A stretch of DNA of 64,000 nucleotides from Paracentrotus lividus (taxonomy: Eukaryota > Echinodermata > Echinoidea > Camarodonta > Echinidae). The stretch's first letter is position 1. Every line of letters starts with the position of its first letter. Shown here in pieces: positions 11,778-24,197 of this stretch. A model generated the notes under the pieces. The model saw only the letters and a program-made list of their open reading frames with translations. It searched no databases and was not told the origin of the DNA. The translations under genes and the position numbers were made by a program. Location of the stretch: positions 759,694 to 823,693 of the forward strand of contig CALNVZ010000174.1 in the NCBI GenBank assembly GCA_940671915.1. Direction: 5' to 3'.

Positions 11778-12210
11778 TGGCCCATATTCTGCTATGAAGA
11801 CTTAGGGTGGTATCTCGATCACTTCGCGGAGACGTCTCCGCGACAGAATAGAAATTTCGTGCCCGCGACGGCTAAATAGTATTAGAGACGTCTCCGAGAC
11901 GTCTCCGCGACGTCTCGGTGACGTCTCCTGAAATTCGGAGAGGGTTTTTTTTTTCATAAATTGTTCCGGAGACGTCTCCGCGATATTGGAGACGTCTCTA
12001 CTACTTTTTATCCGTCGCGGAGACGAAATTTTCTATTCTGTCGCGGAGACGTCTTCCCGAAGTGAGATACCACCCTAAGTTTGTATGCGTCGCAATCTTG
12101 TACAACTCTATTTTGTGACCCGCATCGGACTAAAGGATCGCAGTTCATCGCATAGATTTTACGAACTTGCGACGCATACAAACGCAGTCTTCATAGCAGA
12201 ATATGGGCCA
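11778..12210. mobile_element. outer inverted-repeat element with a nested insertion
   Basis: The ends are TGGCCCATATTCTGCTATGA and its reverse complement at 12191-12210. TTAT is duplicated at 11774-11777 and 12211-12214. After the first ~26 bp, the left arm is interrupted by a second palindromic element (11805-12075). The interrupted arm resumes with 'gtttgtatgcgtcgcaa', matching 'ttgcgacgcatacaaac' at the right end. Without the insertion the element is about 160 bp. Confidence 0.85.
11805..12075. mobile_element. inner palindromic element rich in GACGTC
   Basis: This 271-bp palindrome starts GGGTGGTATCTC and ends GAGATACCACCC, with TA on both sides (11803-11804 and 12076-12077). Its body repeats the palindromic hexamer GACGTC about eight times, usually as GGAGACGTCTCC. 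It lies in the left arm of the 11778 element and so arrived later. The GACGTC-rich style is shared with the core of the 7147-8196 element. Confidence 0.8.
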
Positions 12211-12379
12211 TTATGTCTAGAAAATGAATAAAGCTGTTTTTAGTCAAAATACATACATTTTTTTCTATTGTGTGTGTAATATGCATTATGTTTATACTAT
12301 TGATATAAAATTGCTAGTGATGATAAATTGTCACCTACACTAAAATAGGGGTAAATAATGAAGGTAAATACATAATTAG

Positions 12380-12480
12380 CAGGGGCCGCGGAGCGATTTT
12401 GAAAGTGGAGGGGCGGCCAAAATTGTGGGCTGAACATGGGTCAGTGCATTGTACACGTTTGCTGAAGAGAAAAAAAACGC
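12380..12480. repeat. interspersed repeat fragment, copy 1
   Basis: The segment with 'ggggccgcggagcg', 'ttttgaaagt' and 'ggggc' followed by a 'gctgaaca' stretch recurs in the same orientation at 63876-63945. It is probably one end of a dispersed element whose full length is not visible in either place. Confidence 0.6.
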
Positions 12481-12539
12481 CCCCCCCCTCTCACCGGCTT
12501 CGCGCCACCGATAAGCAAAGATATATACAGATATATTAA

Positions 12540-13465
12540 CCCTATTAAGACCAAGGTATTTTGATGGTTTATAGGCCCAAGGGGGGGGGGCACATTGTGC
12601 CCCCTCCATAAATTTTTTTATAATTGACCGATCTCTTTCATATTTGGCATGACGATAGAGCAACTCAAGCTTTACAACTTGGTACAATTTTTTTTTCTCA
12701 AGGTCACCATATGGGGGCGCTATTTACAATTAAATAAAGAAATACATAAAAAAATGCACAGAATTCAAATTAAATCATTTTGATCTCTAAAATAACAGTT
12801 TGATGATTGAGATTGGTTCAAATATGTTTTATGATTCATTTATTGTTTATTCATCTATTTAAAATGTCCAAAGTTGCCCAATGGGGGCGCTTTATTATCT
12901 AAAATCAGAAAAATGCAATTTCGCCACTAGAGGGCGCTTCAGGTAATTAACTAAAATAATCTAATTTTAATAGTTTTTGTTCTTATTTTCACTGTTTAGG
13001 TATGCAAGGTGATTATACAATAAGAAGTAATCATATTCTGTGAATTTCAAGGGATAAACTAATTCAAAAGATTAGAAATGTGAAAAAATTTATATTTCAA
13101 TATTTTCTTTTATATCTATTGTTTTGGCGCCGTTTTGCACATGAAATGTAATAAAAACAAACGGAGAAGAGTGGTATTTAGTTTAGAATGTTATTCCAAT
13201 TCAATTTGAATAAAGAAACCTCCATAAATTGTTTAAAACAATGGATATCGAAAATTATCAAAAAATTGAGAAACATGGTTACCAATTTGTGGTTGCCATG
13301 GCAACACGGAACATCATACCCCGCAAATATGTATCAAAATGTTCGTGAATAAATTTTAGGAAAAGTCACCAAGTTTGGTGGAAAAAGATCCAAGCTTATA
13401 GAAATGGCGTATCATAAAGTTTGGTAGGGGGGGGACATTGTGCCCCCCCCTTGGTCTTGATAGGG
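12540..13465. mobile_element. piggyBac-like non-autonomous element, copy 1 (926 bp)
   Basis: TTAA lies at 12536-12539 and 13466-13469. The left end is CCCTATTAAGACCAAGG and the right end is CCTTGGTCTTGATAGGG. Inside each end is a G-run, a short near-palindrome (cACATTGTG) and a C-run. The left end is the longer one, with about 30 extra bases before the hairpin. The interior includes 'aaagaaatacataa', shared with the other copies. No transposase is visible. TTAA duplication with CCCT ends is the piggyBac hallmark. This is the most diverged of the four copies. Confidence 0.85.
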
Positions 13466-13650
13466 TTAAATAAAGGTAAGCATACATGAACACACACACG
13501 CACGCACAAACTAGGCTGGTCAACTCTATATAACCCATAATTTGAAAGAAAATAGAAAATAGTAGAAAAAGAAGTGAATATATTTTACAATGCACTTTTG
13601 TAATAAGCACATAATGTATGATGTTTAAATCAAACTAATTAGCTTATATA

Positions 13651-14127
13651 CCAGTATGGGGTAAATTGCCACTTAGCCTAAACCCATCTTAATGACCGTT
13701 TAGCCTCATATGATCTAATTCCATTTTGTCTACAACCAGTTTGTCTTTTGGTCTAAATGCCACTTCGCTTATTTACCATTTCGTCTAATTCCCATTTGGT
13801 ATAATGTCCATTCGTCTAATGTCCAATTGGTCTAGTACCATTTGGTCGATTCCTGTAACTGACTATATCAAATATTCATTTGGGAATTTAATAGGCGACT
13901 TAAAGGCATTTCGACCAATTGGCTATAGACGAATCGGCAATTAAACCAAGTCAAGTGGTCGTTGCTTATACCAAGTGAGAATTAGACCAAGTATTCTTAG
14001 ACCAAATGGAAGTTAGACCAAACTGTATAGCGTTAGTAGACCGTATGGGCCATGTGGTATTAGACGATTAGAGAAAATATTGGGCCAACTGCTGTTACAC
14101 CAAGTGGATATATAAATCCCAGTACGG
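13651..14127. repeat. foldback element built of ~22-bp 'TGGTCTAAT' units
   Basis: The left half holds direct, imperfect repeats of a unit like TGGTCTAATxCCATT; the right half holds the same units in reverse complement. The ends 'accagtatggggt' and 'cccagtacggt' are imperfect inverted repeats. The whole can fold into a long imperfect hairpin. It encodes no protein and no target duplication could be defined. Confidence 0.75.
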
Positions 14128-15450
14128 TAATCAATAGAGAGAAACTACTTATGATAACTTATCTAGTAGTTCACCACGCCCACGTCCCACTTCATTCTGT
14201 GACCACGCCCAATCAGAACGAACGATCAGAACGAACAGAATATTGTTTTACCGCATTTTGTGTAGGCCGCGATGTCTATTTAATGCAGTGACGGCATACA
14301 GATAGGCAATCTCTGTGCATTTACCATACTTACACTGCGCACAAAACTGCAGTTGGTTCGCTCCGGAGATTTGCACAGTGTTTGGACCATTACGCAATCT
14401 CTGCATGTACGTGACCCGAACATGAACTAGATCGATGTATATACCGTAGCTAGCTATAGCGACAGTTTTACCATACACAGAGATACAGATCAGTGACTAA
14501 ACACTATGGCACTTTACAGTATTTAATAGGCTCTATTGGGTAGGGCTGATTAAAAAAAAAGTAGAGCTGATCGACAGACAAGAATGGTGAAACTGGATAG
14601 AGGATAAGCAGCAGAAATCAAGCAGCCAACACAACCCACAACACGGTAGACTACACTCTAACGTTAAATTTGGACTATTACTAACGTTAGTATTGGTATT
14701 GGTAAGTGGCAGAATCAATTACTTTCAAGCGTCGTGAAAGACTGAAACTAAAACTGAAATCTAACGTTAAAATAAACCAAGCATAACATGATCTGATGAT
14801 ATGAAAGTTGAAGCCCCTAATTTCTCGCTAAATCTCATTCAATAAATCATGAAGGATGTCTCAAACTAACTCACTGCATGTAGAAAAGTCTAATTTAACG
14901 TTACAAGTTCGCTTTTGCAGAGCTAACGTTAGAGAATAATGCATTTTGATTGTTGGGCGCTCTGATTAGCTACCGGTAGCTATCGCGAGGAGCTCCGCCT
15001 CCTGGTTGCGATATTGAAGTGCGTTGACCGTAACTGAACAACGCGATTCAGCTGTTCCCGATAAAGACCGCTTTGTCGTGCGCGCTGTCAATCATAACCA
15101 AAGTGGACCCATTTCGCAAGAAAAACTGCAAGACTCGACTTCACAAAAGGTTAAGCGTAGACCCACTCTTTCAATATTTTTTAGAATAAAGAAGAGAAAT
15201 ATAAAAAGGAACTTCAACGAATCCACTGTCGGACTACACCCAACATTTGAAAACGAGTCTAAAGAAATAAGGACTTACCAAAAAAAATAAATGACAAATC
15301 TAAATTTTATCATGACTATTGTTCATTGGAAGGCACAATGGTAGTGTATTTCATATGCTAAACGTGATCATTCGAGCGTCGTGCATAAATTATTAAATTA
15401 TGGAGTAGATCTAGACTCTAAACATTTCTACATGCACTGCACTGTTAAGT
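14128..15450. other. intergenic; cluster of TAACGTTA palindromes
   Basis: No gene is recognised. The octamer TAACGTTA occurs at 14659, 14682, 14762, 14896 and 14924 (start positions), five times in 273 bp. An 88-codon open frame at 15024-15290 shows no known domain and I do not call it. This stretch lies 1.2-2.5 kb upstream of the first acetylhydrolase ATG. Confidence 0.6.
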
Positions 15451-16198
15451 TAAGTGGGACATTTAGCTGAAATTTCAATGTGGCGCTGTGCCTTTGAAAA
15501 TGCTAATTAGGATCTGAAATCAGCACAAAAGCTTCTTTACAAAACACCAATTATGTAAGTTCAAACATCTTGTGATCCCGTTTTCTTACTCTGAATAATT
15601 GATCAAACAAGAATTTGCACATATGGGACTATCACTATGGGGCTTTAAATGCCTCTTATTCTTATATCTAGTCACGTTTTTCAGATTTTTTTTTGCTTAA
15701 AGTAATTATCATGGACTACTCTAACATGGCATATACACACATGTAATTTCAATCTCGTTATTTACTTGAATTGTTGCATTTAAGGCACTGGTCGTGTCAC
15801 TCACGTTTTGGATGTCGTGTCACTCACAACAAATAGAGGTGGACCATTTTCCACAGAGAGGGAATGATTGATAAGGACAATAAATGTCAGAGAGGTACAC
15901 TATTCATGTAGATATACCAGTGCCCAGCACTTATTGTACCCGTAAAGATCTACTTGGGCAGAAATTCAACCATAAACAATGATGGTTAGAAACCCATGTC
16001 TTTTTTTCGTTGTGTCACTCACACACTGTCTTTTAATCATAATTTCCAGGACCAATTGTAAAATTCAAATCCAAGTGGTAATGACACATGCCCCTCCTAC
16101 ATACATAATATGGTAGTCATGATCAATTCATAACCTACAAGTGCAAAGATATGCGCCCTTCTATCAGTCCAGTTGTTGTGTCACGTTTGAATATGACC
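15451..16198. mobile_element. uninterrupted copy of the 'GTGTCACTCAC' element (copy A)
   Basis: This ~750-bp stretch is, in reverse complement, collinear with 55736-58577 once two insertions are removed from the latter. Shared blocks include 'aagtgggacatt' near the start, 'tagagtagtc/atgataatt', 'acatttattgtcct', 'gtagatct/acttggg' and the closing 'aatatgacc'. It carries the motif GTCGTGTCACTCAC at 15791 and 15814 and variants at 16011 and 16175. It encodes no protein. Confidence 0.8.
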
Positions 16199-16635
16199 GA
16201 CCCTATATATTTTTTTTATTCAACATTGACAACTCAATCATTTAAGTTTATTACATGTAGCATGATTAGGGCCTAGAGTCTAGATCATGTAGATCTAATG
16301 ACATGTTTGTTAGATCTAGATGATATCTAGACCTTTATAAGTTATAACTGCAGGACAAATTTGGAGTCTTTCTTGACATGTTTGCCTTTGTTTTGACTTT
16401 GTAATTTTTCTTGTTATTTAATTTTGAAATAAAAACTGACATTTGCCCGGACAAGATTTCCAATTTTCATCATAGACTCTACATAGATTTCTAGACTCTA
16501 AATCCTTCACATATTTATTGTCTTAACTTAAATTTGCCAAGCATCTGAAAGCATCAACTGTACAAGGTTCAAGTGATCTTTACTTGAATTTGACTTTGAT
16601 TCTGATCCCTCACTCAGGATACAGTTCCATTGAAG

Positions 16636-19600
16636 ATGGCTAGTAGGAGTCAGGGACGCTCACCCCGTCGTATCCCAGAAGGCCGAGGGCCATATGGGGT
16701 CGGATGTGGAGATATCATGGCCGGACTTTCAACATCAGGGTGGGTACTGAAATTCAATATTGATGTAACATTTTGTCACTTAGATTACTGAATACAGTGC
16801 TTCTTAAGAGGAGAAAGAGTGAAGAGAACATCTATGGAATAGAAGGTAAAATCAAGAAGATTACTTGAACAGTTGACCCTTGAAAATTGATTCTGAAGAA
16901 AGTTTTGTAAAATTAATTGGGTTTTTTTATGTTAATTATTTGTCACAAACTAACATTGTATTTCAGCTGCTCTTGTTATTCAATAATGAAATTGTATATT
17001 GCATAGTAATAGAGAAGTATGTTATGCCAGAATATTTGGGGTGACACTGTCTGACATAGCAACAACATGTGTACATAATGTATGATTGTGAATAGCTTTG
17101 AAATTTCCCCAAATATACGTTTTTGACAATGATATATAAAAATACTGCAGGAATACTCCACAGGCATATTATAATAGGCTTACTCATATTTTTGTGCATA
17201 CCTATACCTAATGACAATGGTAAAAATGATAATGCACTATATATAACGTCAATGTATGAAGTTTTGAAATTTTATCAATTTAAATTTCCAGGGTTTTCTT
17301 CCGTCTTTTCTATCCGATGGAGAAGACGACAGGTGGTCCCCCCAAGAAAGCAAGACCTGCCTGGTTGCTAGGCAGTCAGTATGCCAAGGGTTATGGGGCG
17401 GTAGCAGGCAAGAAACTGGCTGGTGTGACACTCAAGTGGCTGCTTTGTAAGTTTATTCACAACTTGCTTGTATGGTCAATAACAGATTCTAAGTCGAACA
17501 TATTTTCCTGTGGTGAAAATTGACCCATACCAATATTGAATGCTAGTCAAAATCCTAGCTATAGCTTTAAACCGCAAGAGTTTGGTCAAGTTTTAGTCAC
17601 ACATTATATCAAAATATTATTAATTTTCTTTGATAACATTGTTGTGTTATAATTGTTTGTAGGTGTATTATTTCTTAACGTGAGTACCCATTTTGTGTGA
17701 TACTGTATATCTTTCATTTTTTTTAGGGGGAGGGGGGTTGGGTTGGTATGCATAAAGCCTCATTTGCCGAACCAGGATAAATGGATAAAGATCCAGAAGA
17801 AAGAAATTCATGGGAATTGTTATGATTTGTATGGGATGATGAACTCTGAGGTGCTTTGGTTTGTTAACTTATAACCCATCTGTGGTCTTTGCAGCAAAAG
17901 TCACACTACCAGTGTGGTGGCATGGTAAACTGAGTGGGTCTAAGACCAAGTATCCAGTGGTTATCTTCAGTCATGGTCTAGGAGGATGCAGGACTACTTA
18001 TACCAGTATCTGTATGGACATCGCCTCACATGGTTGCATTGTAGCGGCTGTAGAACACAGGTATGTTTGTCAAAATTCTTCAAAGAAACATTTCATTAGT
18101 TTGGTTGATTACTTCATGTAGGTGTGCCTCAAGGTCAGTTTTGGCCCTCTGCTAATTGCAAGGTTTAATCTTATGGAAATTGGGTTATCTGTCACTTATG
18201 ATGTTCAGAGGCTTCACTATTATTAGCAGTGAAGGTTTCACGGTGCACCAACTATTTTTTCTTGAGGTTATGAGTGGTCCTGAAAAGTACTTACCCACTC
18301 TCAACATTTCGGTGAGCATGTTCTCACCATCTTTAGGTGTCTTCAACTCACCAAAATGTTGAGGTGAGTAGGTCCTTGTCAGGACCACTCATAACCTCAA
18401 GAAAGAATAACCGATGCACAAATTGAAACCTTCCACTGCATATCATTCTGCCATCAGTAAAATCTTCAAAGAATATTTAGGTACATATTGTACATGTATG
18501 ATTCCATTATTACCAAAATACCAATCTCCATGTATCCAGTCTTATCTCAATGCACAACCCCCTGAATAACACATCTTTTCCCCTTACGTTTGCTTCGTTG
18601 TTTACACCATAGAGACCAATCTGCCTGTGCATCTTTCATCATCAATAATAACAACAGCAATGGAGATGCTAATGAGTTAGATCAGCAGTGGATTACATAT
18701 CATAAAGCAGCATATGAGGAACAGGAGCTTAGGACAAGACAGGTTAGTATGTCTGATGGACTCAGGCAAACAATGTGGTCATGTTTCATTTATTTCATAT
18801 ATTATATTGCCTGAAGCAAATCAGGTTGATTCTTATGTAAGAGGAATACAAGAATACAAGAAGTACTATTCGTCACAAGTTTACTGTTTCAGTACCACAA
18901 CCTTCACCCTGATGTATCACAACAAACATTAGAGCTAGTTTTCAGTCATAATATCTGGACTTAAGAATCAATCTTCCTTCTATTCGCTTTTCTCTCCTCC
19001 TTTCATCTTCATAAATTCAGATTTACATTTATTTGGGATAAGATAAAAATATTTGTAAAAATAATTAATGTAGCAATGTTGTGCGTGGAATACCAGGATT
19101 GCTAAAAAAACAATTAAACTTGTAAACAAGCAACATATAACTTTGTGATTTTGATTGTTGTCATTGTCAGGTCAATCAGAGGAAGGATGAATGTATAGCA
19201 GTACTAGATTACCTCTATGACTTACATGAAGGAGAACATTTAGAAAATGACCTTGATCCAGATATGGATCTAACAGTCTTTCAGGTAAGCAGAGTTTTAC
19301 ATTAAACAATCATACACTGATTATTTCAATATACATGTACGTCATTGACATTAGCCACTTTGCTGAAAGGTATGCCCTTGTTCCGCTGCAGGCGGCCTGT
19401 TTTGCTGGAGTCTGTACTGGATGTACTACTGTGTAAGTTGTTATTTTCGCGATTACTTTATTTTCGTGTATTTCGCGAATTGGTCATCAGGAAAATTTCC
19501 ACTTCAGTACAATGCTATTTATAGTAATGAAGTCATCACCAAAATCCTGAAATACATCTCGCGAATTTCCCCAACTAGTCCAAAATCACAAAAATATCTG

Positions 19601-22600
19601 TAGGCGAAAATATTGGCTTATACAGTAACTCCCCTCCTATAAAGTCCAGAAGAATAGGTAAGGGATTGGTGCATCCAGCATAATTCTGCAAATCATACTG
19701 TTTGCAGCAGAACAAGGCCAACATACCTTTCAGTAAGCTACCTTGTGTTTTTTTCTATGTATACATTCACAATAGATAAAGAATATGTGACTAAACAAAA
19801 TAAATTAGACACTATTTCAGAGGAATATTTTGAGAATGTGGCACCTGCTCATTAGTCTCACTAATTCAATAGAAATTAAAAAAAACCATGAGATCATCGT
19901 GTTTTCCATTTTGTATTATGTTTCAGGGTCGTCTAGATCTAAGCGATGTAGCAGTGTGTGGACATTCATTCGGTGGTGCTACAACTATTGCATGTCTGAG
20001 TAGAGATGATAGATTCAAGTAAGAGAATTATTAGATTTTTAGTCAAATTGGTTATAACACTTTACATCTAGCTTTGAACAAATTCCTGGAAAGGAATTCC
20101 CTATATCACAGCTTTAAAAAAAAGAATAATTTGTGAAATTTCTCTAAGAAGAGCTTGAAATGGGCAAATTGTAAAAATCAATTCAGCTTACAATGTATTT
20201 GATGTCACGTTTCATTTGGAAATCAGAGTAGTCAATCACTTAAATATGAAATATAAAATTTATATCACAGTGAGGGCAATGGGAACTTGTATCTCAAAAG
20301 TATTGAGTATTCAAGAGAATAAAAGGCATGGCAGCCAAAGCCATGGGATTGCCTTTTTTTTTTTTTTACATGCCGCAGTGGCTTCGTTTTGGGGATAAGA
20401 GGGCTAGGATCTGGATACGACATTAATCGCTAGACTGATTATGTAGACCAACAAGCGATTTTCATCACAAATGATTATATCAAGATCTTGTCATCCCAGC
20501 GTGGATATAATATTATGACAAAATGCACTTTAAACTAATATGAAATTGTTAATTAAATTTCATTCATATTGTTGCTTTCTATTAGATGCGGGGTTGGATT
20601 TGATGTATGGATGTTTCCCTTGGATGAAAGTCATCTCAAGGTCAAGCAACCCTTATTATTTATCAACACTGAGAAGTTCCAATGGAAAGCCAATGTTAAA
20701 CCCATGTTATCACTTGTGCCAGATATCCATGCTACATCAGGTCCGCGACAGATGATCACCGTACGGTAAATAGATCAGATGTTTCATGCGTTTCCTATAA
20801 CACGTTCACAAAGTTTTGCCAAGTTTGAATATAATGATGATAAAGATTATTTACATTAAGAATGTGTTCATTCATTACCAGCATAAAATATTGTGTGGAA
20901 CTTTGTATTGTGACTGAACACTTTGCATGAATTCATTCATACAGTATACATCAAATAAAATCCGACCTGTATAAATACTTGATTTCCTACAAAGTGTAAA
21001 GATTGCAAAGTTTTACAAAGACAGCCAAGTCTTCTAATGATGTCTTATTCCAATCACATCCTTTCCAAGGCTATACTATGAACTAATGCATGTGTTTGTG
21101 TAATTTGGAGTATTTAGAATGAAAGAATTTGCCAAACTGTCTGTATTTATAAGTTGGCATTATGTTGGCATTGATACCTGTTTTTTAAAGCTGGTCAGAA
21201 TTTTGCTTTATTGTACCAAACTCCTTTTTAATAAAGTCATTAACTTTTTAAATTAGTAAAAAGATGTTTTTAAGTTCAAGAAATTTAGTGCCAATTTGAA
21301 CTGGAAAGTTGGGTTTATGTCATAGACAATTTAAGTTGAATGTTTCTTTTTTCACATTGTGTATTGCAGTGGGACCGTTCACCAAAGCCAATCAGATTTC
21401 AGCCTTATCGTGCCTCAATTCCTCGCCAAAATCGCTAGCTCTAGAGGACCTTTAGACCCTTATATTGCCATGACAACCAACAATGATGCAGCCATCCGCT
21501 TCCTCTCTACGTACCTTGGTAAGTTATAAATGATTGCAAGCGTGATTGATGTTAAAAGACTATAGGATACTATTATGGTCCAATGAATTATGGACTATCA
21601 ACTACAAGTTACATGGTTAAAATCCTAAGTAAATTGTCCTTTGGCAAGATTTTAACTTATATTTGCCACACTTCACCTAAGTGAGATGAATCGGTACAAG
21701 AAGGAAAGTCACTTAAATGCTGTGTGCTCTGAGATTGGAAGGCTACATTTAGCTAAAACTGGGGGTGAAACATACATTCCTAGGTGGATAAGAGTTGTAT
21801 AGAAGTAGCCATTATTATTTTCATCATTAGATGTTATTTGAGAGATACCTACAATAATAGTTGATCATTCTTCTATAGTGATATCTCTGTCGGTTCTTCT
21901 GTCTACCCTAAATGCCAATGTGGAATCACATTTTGGTTCTATCTGAGTATAATAAAGAATGTTTTGACCATAAATCTTTTGGGATGTGCAGTAGACGAGT
22001 TACAAGATACAAGATAATTTATTTAGTTAAAAAAAATGGAAATTTGCTTTTCACCAGCATAGTCAAACATTATACATTTCAATACAAGTACAATATTGGC
22101 ACATATAAACATATAAACAAATTATGAGTTGGCATCATACAAATTTCAACAGGTAATGATTTGATTGGCATGTGTATTTGTAGAAATGGTAATAATAATA
22201 ATAATAACATGATAATTTAAATAGGAGTGGAATTAAGTTAATACAGTTTTTCTGCCTCCCCTTCTTCTTGGTTTTGCATAATCTTAATTATGCAAGGCCA
22301 AGAGTTGACTAGTCATTGGACTATGGACCATGTAGTAAGGTTCATAACACTCATGTCATTTTTGACTAAGAAAATGGTGCCCAGTAGAAAGAAATTCATT
22401 TAGTGCCTCGTAATGTAAGCATAATGTGTAAAAAAAAATTTACAATGCCTTTATATCCATTTCAATTCAGATCTTTTCAAATCAAATTATTATCATATTT
22501 TAGATCTTCAGTTTGGTGATGAGACCGATGGACCAGTGTCTTCCAGTAATGATCTCATCTTGATCGGTACTAACGTCAGTCTCCATGACGATGAAGAGAA

Positions 22601-24197
22601 GGAGCAGACCAAGGCAAAAGTTGAAAGACGAGGTAAGACGTCAAGATGCAAAATTGAATTGTGCACATTCTTCATTCTTCAGAATCAGCAGAGGACATGC
22701 AACTGATCCTTGTGGTACACCTTGTGTTAGACTTGAATTGTGCATTGCAATAAGGATAAAACTGCTGTAGGCATTGAAGTGATTGTTTAACTTCATTAGG
22801 TATCTTTATAAAGAAAAATGACTTTTTCAGGTAATGCTGTAATCATATTGCAAACCTTAAGGTAGAGAGCTACTGCCTGAGGTTTTGAAGCTAATCGGTC
22901 ATGTAATTGATATTTAAGATATTGATGGCGGAATATCAACAGAGTCACAAGCATACCTAGGTACGCTAAGTTTACACAGCAGTCTCTGAAGGGGAAAATA
23001 ATCCCTTTTTTTACTTACTGTGAAGAATGTAATGAGCTTAGGGAATTAAATTTTCAGGGTATCCTCTTGACACATTATTGTATGCACTGACAGCATGAAG
23101 GGCCTCACAGCTCATATTTTTGCAACCCCCAAAAAAGTTACTCAACCCCTTTAACCCTATTCTGACTGGGGGGGGGGGGGTCAATTTGACCCCCCCCCCC
23201 TGTACGAAATCCGCGACTGCCGCGCAACCTCTGCGAATCTCAACCCGGCGCTTTATGACTTTTTTCTTTCAAGTGTCCCGCAACTTTTGACACCAAGATC
23301 GAAAAAATTGGACACTCCGTTGTCGCGTTAGGCAACATTATGTAATCGCATGTCAGGCCAAAATTGAACGAAAATCGTCATTTTGCATGCGTTTGTGTAC
23401 AAAATAATGCTCTTTTCTAAATTGCTTTATAACGCTGATAATTTTTTCCTTCTGAGCCTTTTGATTGATTAAATTTGTATTTATATTGATCAAAATACAT
23501 TTCTCAAGCATAAAAAATTACAAAAATAAAGAAATACATTAGAAATAAAAACAACAGAATACATAAGAAATTCATAAAACAATAGAATACAAAAGAATTA
23601 ATTTGATATTTCTTGATTTGTCAATTCAATACTGTTGTCTTTGCTACTCAGCAACTTTTAGAAAAAATTTGGGCTTCATAACTTAATGAAATATTAACGA
23701 TTTCCATAAAAAAGCATCTAATTTGCATACATGAGTATGCATAAATTAGCATAAATTAAATACGTGACATTTTTTTTCAAAAAAAACATACCAGCGACAC
23801 CCTTTACATGTGCAGCGACGTTCGCGCAAAATTTCGCGGCGATCGGACCTTCCAAGGCCGAGATCTCAGGGGGGTCAAATTGACCCCCCCCCCCCCAGTC
23901 AAAATCTCTTGAAAAGCCCAGTCAGAATAGGGTTAAGTGCATGAAGTCTTTTTGAATAACTTGCATTTGTAAATGTTGTTTCATACCAGCGCTAAATTTC
24001 ATGTTGCTTTTTCATATGCGTCTGCAGACAGTTGCATCTTGTATCTTTCTTTAAACTTCTGTTTAATCTTCAAAATTGCAGGTTCACTGATAAGGAGAAG
24101 CTTCCGTCTGAAGCGTAGGAAATCTCAGAGCCCGAAGGAGAGTGGGGATGGAGAGAACGAGCGACAAGAGAAGACGGAAGAACAAAGAGGAGATTAA
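16636..24197 (+). CDS. platelet-activating factor acetylhydrolase, paralogue 1
   Basis: Ten exons: 16636-16739, 17292-17446, 17895-18060, 18613-18742, 19171-19284, 19927-20018, 20586-20765, 21370-21518, 22504-22632 and 24082-24197. Phases agree throughout, giving 444 aa. The enzyme family (group VII PLA2) removes the sn-2 acetyl or oxidised short acyl chain from PAF-like phospholipids without calcium. Family landmarks: N-terminal GPYGVGCGDIM, LFYPMEK, FSHGLGG (oxyanion region), IVAAVEHR, nucleophile motif GHSFGG (exon 6), catalytic Asp in CGVGFDVWMFP (exon 7) and catalytic His in GTVHQSQSDF (exon 8). No signal peptide is seen, so an intracellular form like PAFAH2 is likelier than the plasma type, although MGxxxS myristoylation is absent. 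A last exon, missing in the neighbour, adds a basic tail (RRSFRLKRRK). Start context aagATGG is good. Confidence 0.93.
18120..18163 (+). pseudogene. non-LTR reverse transcriptase relic
   Basis: The bases read close to the conserved GVPQGSVLGPLL codons of LINE-type reverse transcriptase, but two single-base gaps break the frame. Only about 40 bp are recognisable. A second relic, in frame as GVPQGSVFDPLL, is at 24337-24372, just after the last exon. Confidence 0.4.
18226..18439. mobile_element. 214-bp inverted-repeat element in PAF-AH intron 3
   Basis: The ends GCAGTGAAGGTTTCA and TGAAACCTTCCACTGC mirror each other. Arms share 'cttgaggttatgagtggtcc' and its complement, folding almost the whole element into a hairpin. 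It lies between exons 3 and 4. Just upstream, at 18120-18160, is a decayed reverse-transcriptase fragment. Confidence 0.7.
23155..23932. mobile_element. piggyBac-like non-autonomous element, copy 2 (778 bp)
   Basis: TTAA flanks it at 23151-23154 and 23933-23936. Ends are CCCTATTCTGACTGGG and CCCAGTCAGAATAGGG. The left hairpin is G-run, TCAATTTGA, C-run; the right is G-run, TCAAATTGA, C-run. The right end is the long one, with a second GACTGGG-type repeat before the hairpin. The interior has the shared core 'gaatacataagaaattcat'. It sits in the last intron of PAF-AH paralogue 1. No coding capacity. Confidence 0.92.

Noticed and set aside
15024-15290. 88-codon open frame on the plus strand
   Set aside because: Composition is not strongly biased and no domain, splice partner or repeat protein is recognised; likely chance.
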